Shown here piece after piece: positions 61,446 through 64,000 of a stretch of DNA of 64,000 nt. The notes below the pieces were generated by a model. It was not told the DNA's origin. It did not search any database and saw nothing but the letters and a program-made list of their open reading frames with translations. The translations under genes and the position numbers were made by a program. This DNA comes from Flavobacteriales bacterium (lineage in GTDB: Bacteria; Bacteroidota; Bacteroidia; Flavobacteriales_F; PHOS-HE28). Numbering within the stretch: the stretch's first letter is position 1; each line of letters begins with the position of its first letter. The stretch spans positions 1,140,640 to 1,204,639 of the forward strand of contig CP129489.1 in NCBI GenBank assembly GCA_030584065.1. The letters run 5' to 3'.

Positions 61446-62339
61446 ATGAGCGCTGTGATCGTGCGCCTGATGGGTGGGCTGGGCAACCAGATGTTCCAGT
61501 ACGCCACCGGCCATGCTGCGGCGAAGCGGCTGGGCGTGCCTTTGCTCCTCGACCGCACCTTTCTCGACAGCAGGCCGGCCGGGATGGATTGGACGCCACG
61601 CGACTTCGAGCTCGACGTGTTCGCGGCGCCCATCGCTTTCGCCGACCCCGGGCAAGTGGCCATCCTGCGCCGCCCCATCGACCAGCCGCTCCATCGCCGG
61701 CTCCGCCGGTTGCTGCCCAGCCTCTATCCCTCTGTTATCCTGGAGCGGCACCCGGGCCTCGATGCGGCTGTGCTGCGCTGCAAGGCACCGGTCTACCTCG
61801 AAGGCTTCTGGCAGAACGAAGGCCATTTCATAGCGGTAGCGGAGGAACTGCGCTCTGCGCTCTTCGTACCCCGCGAAGCACCCGATGCCCGCAATCGCGC
61901 CCTGGCGGGGGCCATGCAGGCCAGTGTGAGCGCCAGCGTGCACGTGCGCCGCGGCGATTATGCGACGAATGCCGACACAGCCCGCTACCATGGCGTCTGC
62001 CCGCCGGCTTACTTCCATGGAGCAGCCCGGGAGCTTGCCGAGCGGCACGGCGTGGACCGGTTCTTCGTATTCAGCGATGATCCGGACTGGGTGCAGTCAA
62101 ACCTCTCCTTCCCACGGCCCTCCGAGCACATTGCGCACAATACCGGACGGGCTGCCCACTGGGACCTTTGGCTCATGAAGCAGTGCCGCCACCACATCAT
62201 CGCGAACAGCAGCTTCAGTTGGTGGGGCGCATGGCTCGATCCGCGCCCCGAAAAAGAGGTGATCGCGCCGGCACGCTGGTTCGCCGGTACCGATACCCCG
62301 GCCTCGGCCATCATCCCTTCCGCATGGACCGCCCGTTGA
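61446..62339 (+). CDS. GT11 alpha-1,2-fucosyltransferase-like
   Basis: A 297-residue GT-B fucosyltransferase of family 11. It begins VIVRLMGGLGNQMFQYATGH, with GDP-fucose contacts in ASVHVRRGDYATN (HxRRxDY) and, near the C-terminus, IIANSSFSWWGAWLDP, the family motif. GT11 adds alpha-1,2-fucose to galactose in O-antigens and capsules, so the glycan of this cluster probably carries fucose or a related deoxysugar. No GDP-fucose synthesis genes are in the window. ATG 61446 was preferred to GTG 61440. The gene overlaps the next by 16 bp. Confidence 0.9.
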   Translation: MSAVIVRLMGGLGNQMFQYATGHAAAKRLGVPLLLDRTFLDSRPAGMDWTPRDFELDVFAAPIAFADPGQVAILRRPIDQPLHRRLRRLLPSLYPSVILERHPGLDAAVLRCKAPVYLEGFWQNEGHFIAVAEELRSALFVPREAPDARNRALAGAMQASVSASVHVRRGDYATNADTARYHGVCPPAYFHGAARELAERHGVDRFFVFSDDPDWVQSNLSFPRPSEHIAHNTGRAAHWDLWLMKQCRHHIIANSSFSWWGAWLDPRPEKEVIAPARWFAGTDTPASAIIPSAWTAR

Positions 62340-63511
62340 GCATCGCCCACTGCGTGGAGGCCTATCCGCCATCCATCGGTGGCATGGCCGAGGTGGTGCG
62401 GCAGCTCAGCGAACGCATGGCGCGGCAAGGGCACATGGTCACCGTGCTCACGAGCGCGCATCCCCAGCGCACCTCAGGCATGCTGAACGGCGTCAAGGTC
62501 CGCTCGTTCGCCATCAAGGGCAACGCGGTGGACGGCATCCAAGGCGGATCGGGACCCTATGTGGATGCCTTGCGCCAAGGCGGGTTCGACGTGGTCACAT
62601 TCTTCGCCGCGCAGCAATGGGCCACGGATGCGGCGCTACCCCACCTGGCGGAGATCGGTGCGAGGAAGGTCTTCGTGCCGACAGGCTTCTCGGCATTGCG
62701 CGACCCGCGGTGGGCCGCCTACTACCGCAGCATGCCGGCATGGCTTGCCGCCATGGACCTGAACGTCTTCCATAGCGAAGGTTACCAGGATGCGGCATTC
62801 GCCGCCAGGCTGGGATTGACGAATACGGTGCTCATCCCCAACGGAGCGTCGGAGGAGGAATTCAGCGGCGCGGTCACAGGCGACATCAGAGGCGGATTGA
62901 ACTTGCCGGAAAACGGGCAGCTCGTGCTGCATGTGGGATCCTTCACGGGGATCAAGGGGCACAAGGAGGCGCTGGAACTCTTCATCCGCGCAGAAACGGC
63001 AGATGCGACACTGCTCCTCATCGGCAATGGCGTACATGCCTTGGAGCATGCCTACCGCACGCACCCGCGCTTCCTAGGGCTCCGGCTGCGCGCACGCCTG
63101 CGCCGCAAGCGGATCGCCTTCTACGAGTGGGACCGGCGGAGCACGGTCGCGGCCCTGCGGCAATCAGACCTGTTCCTGTTCCCCAGCAACCTGGAATGCT
63201 CACCCATCGTGCTGTTCGAGGCGATGGCAGCGGGCGTGCCCTTCCTTGCGTCCGATGCGGGCAACGCCGCGGAGATCGCGCGCTGGTCCGATGGCGGCTG
63301 GATAATGCCGGGAAGGCGCGATGAGAAAGGCCTGGTGCGCACGAACATCGCTGCGGGCGCACGGCGGCTCTCCGTGCTGCTAGCCGATCGCAGCCTGCTG
63401 CAGCGCACTGGCGAAGCGGGGCGACGAGCCTGGCGGGAGCGATTCACCTGGGAGCGCATCGCCCACCGCTACCTGGAGGAGTATCAACGGCTCGTGCTTC
63501 GGCAACCATGA
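62324..63511 (+). CDS. GT4-type glycosyltransferase
   Basis: A 395-residue GT-B enzyme. The N-terminal half begins SIAHCVEAYPPSIGGMAEVV with the glycine-rich loop, then MVTVLTSAHPQ. The donor half includes TVLIPNGASEEEFSG, LVLHVGSFTGIKGHKEALEL, LLLIGNG, and FLFPSNLECSPIVLFEAMAA with the two catalytic-site glutamates of GT4. Its role is adding one residue to the repeat unit, inferred from context. The start overlaps the fucosyltransferase end by 16 bp and the stop overlaps the next start by ATGA. Confidence 0.9.
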   Translation: MDRPLSIAHCVEAYPPSIGGMAEVVRQLSERMARQGHMVTVLTSAHPQRTSGMLNGVKVRSFAIKGNAVDGIQGGSGPYVDALRQGGFDVVTFFAAQQWATDAALPHLAEIGARKVFVPTGFSALRDPRWAAYYRSMPAWLAAMDLNVFHSEGYQDAAFAARLGLTNTVLIPNGASEEEFSGAVTGDIRGGLNLPENGQLVLHVGSFTGIKGHKEALELFIRAETADATLLLIGNGVHALEHAYRTHPRFLGLRLRARLRRKRIAFYEWDRRSTVAALRQSDLFLFPSNLECSPIVLFEAMAAGVPFLASDAGNAAEIARWSDGGWIMPGRRDEKGLVRTNIAAGARRLSVLLADRSLLQRTGEAGRRAWRERFTWERIAHRYLEEYQRLVLRQP

Positions 63512-64000
63512 CCCAGGCTGCAGACCGACCACCGCTGGTGACCGTGCTCCTGCCCGTGCACAACGCGAGCGCATACCTCCAGCGGACGATTGACAGCATC
63601 AGCGCGCAGACGCTCGCTGACCATGAGGTCATCGCCATCGACGACGGATCGACGGATGGGAGCGCTGCCATCCTCCAGGCGCACGCCGGCCCGCGCTTCC
63701 GCATCATCCGCCATGCCGCCAATCAAGGCCTCGTGGCATCGCTGAACGAGGGCCTGGCGGAGGCCCGCGGCCGCTACATCGCCCGGATGGACGCCGATGA
63801 CCTCATGCACCCGGAGCGCTTGGAGCGGCAGGCGGCTTGGATGGATGGGCATCCGGAGGTCGCTGTGCTGGCCACATGCGTCGGCCTTATCAATGCCGAT
63901 GGCGAACCCTGCGGCACCTGGGATACGGATCAGAGAGCCGTGACCGAGGCCGATATCGCGGACCTGCTCCCACGCACCAACTGCATCGCCCACCCCACGG
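63508..64000 (+). CDS. family 2 glycosyltransferase, 3' truncated by the window
   Basis: The first 164 residues of a GT-A enzyme that runs off the window. VTVLLPVHNASAYLQRTID is followed by VIAIDDGSTDGSAAILQ, then ANQGLVASLNEGLAEARG and the metal-binding YIARMDADDLMHPERLERQ. It opens at ATG 63508, overlapping the previous stop by ATGA. It shows that the polysaccharide cluster continues beyond 64 kb. Confidence 0.92.
   Translation, partial: MTQAADRPPLVTVLLPVHNASAYLQRTIDSISAQTLADHEVIAIDDGSTDGSAAILQAHAGPRFRIIRHAANQGLVASLNEGLAEARGRYIARMDADDLMHPERLERQAAWMDGHPEVAVLATCVGLINADGEPCGTWDTDQRAVTEADIADLLPRTNCIAHPT

Overview
The window reads as an ordinary chromosomal stretch of a high-GC Bacteroidota, most likely a Flavobacteriales-like lineage. 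Four things support this. (i) At least nine genes or tRNAs are preceded by a perfect copy of the Bacteroidota housekeeping promoter box TAnnTTTG. (ii) Two large surface proteins end in type A sorting tails of the type IX secretion system (T9SS). (iii) Bacteroidota-typical families occur: a START-like protein, 30S protein THX, a DUF4468-like protein, a very long TamB, and a TPR/PD40 envelope protein. (iv) Shine-Dalgarno sequences are rarely evident. Genes are dense, many overlap by ATGA or TGATG, and I see no insertion sequence, integrase, prophage or CRISPR array.

Layout. 1-5.1 kb: the end of a CPA2 cation/proton antiporter, two single-domain response regulators with a soluble histidine kinase, a convergent NYN plus cold-shock-like protein, and a DUF4468-like secreted protein. 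5.1-12.3 kb: a membrane HisKA_2 kinase, a prolyl oligopeptidase lipoprotein, an OsmC-like protein, a secreted CarboxypepD_reg-like protein, a membrane J-domain protein and ilvE. 12.4-18.4 kb: recQ-mpg-fmt, a 0.5 kb gene-free gap, hup, trmH, a THX-like ribosomal protein with a histone H1-like tail, and pdxH. 18.5-27.7 kb: yqgE; a minus-strand operon (class IV aminotransferase, GmhB-like phosphatase, rhomboid); a small lipoprotein; tRNA-Met(CAT); a START-like protein with a long H1-like tail; LptF/G permease; two glycosyltransferases; ribBA.

27.7-36.5 kb: tamB and tsaD diverge from a 75-bp gap holding two face-to-face promoters. They are followed by clpS, an M48 lipoprotein protease, a YdcF-like protein, tRNA-Arg(ACG) and a solitary DGQHR-domain protein. 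36.5-43.4 kb: two T9SS cargo proteins, a two-domain universal stress protein and a TPR protein. 43.5-57.1 kb: a minus-strand run of an O-antigen ligase-like protein, prmA, an unrecognised 1,493-residue secreted protein, plsY and a 2,108-residue coiled-coil envelope protein. 57.2-64 kb: a cell-surface polysaccharide cluster (Wzm/Wzt exporter, two methyltransferases, four glycosyltransferases including a GT11 fucosyltransferase) that continues past the window.

How the genes fit together. Much of the window concerns the envelope: lipid precursor synthesis (plsY), LPS transport (LptF/G), outer-membrane assembly (TamB), polysaccharide synthesis, export and ligation, and surface or periplasmic proteins. 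The most unusual items are the giant TPR-PD40-coiled-coil protein with two SPOR-like C-terminal domains, its 1,493-residue neighbour, the two H1-tailed proteins, and the lone DGQHR gene next to a tRNA. I found no complete defence system or other self-contained novel system. All family calls are from reading the sequence, with no database search.
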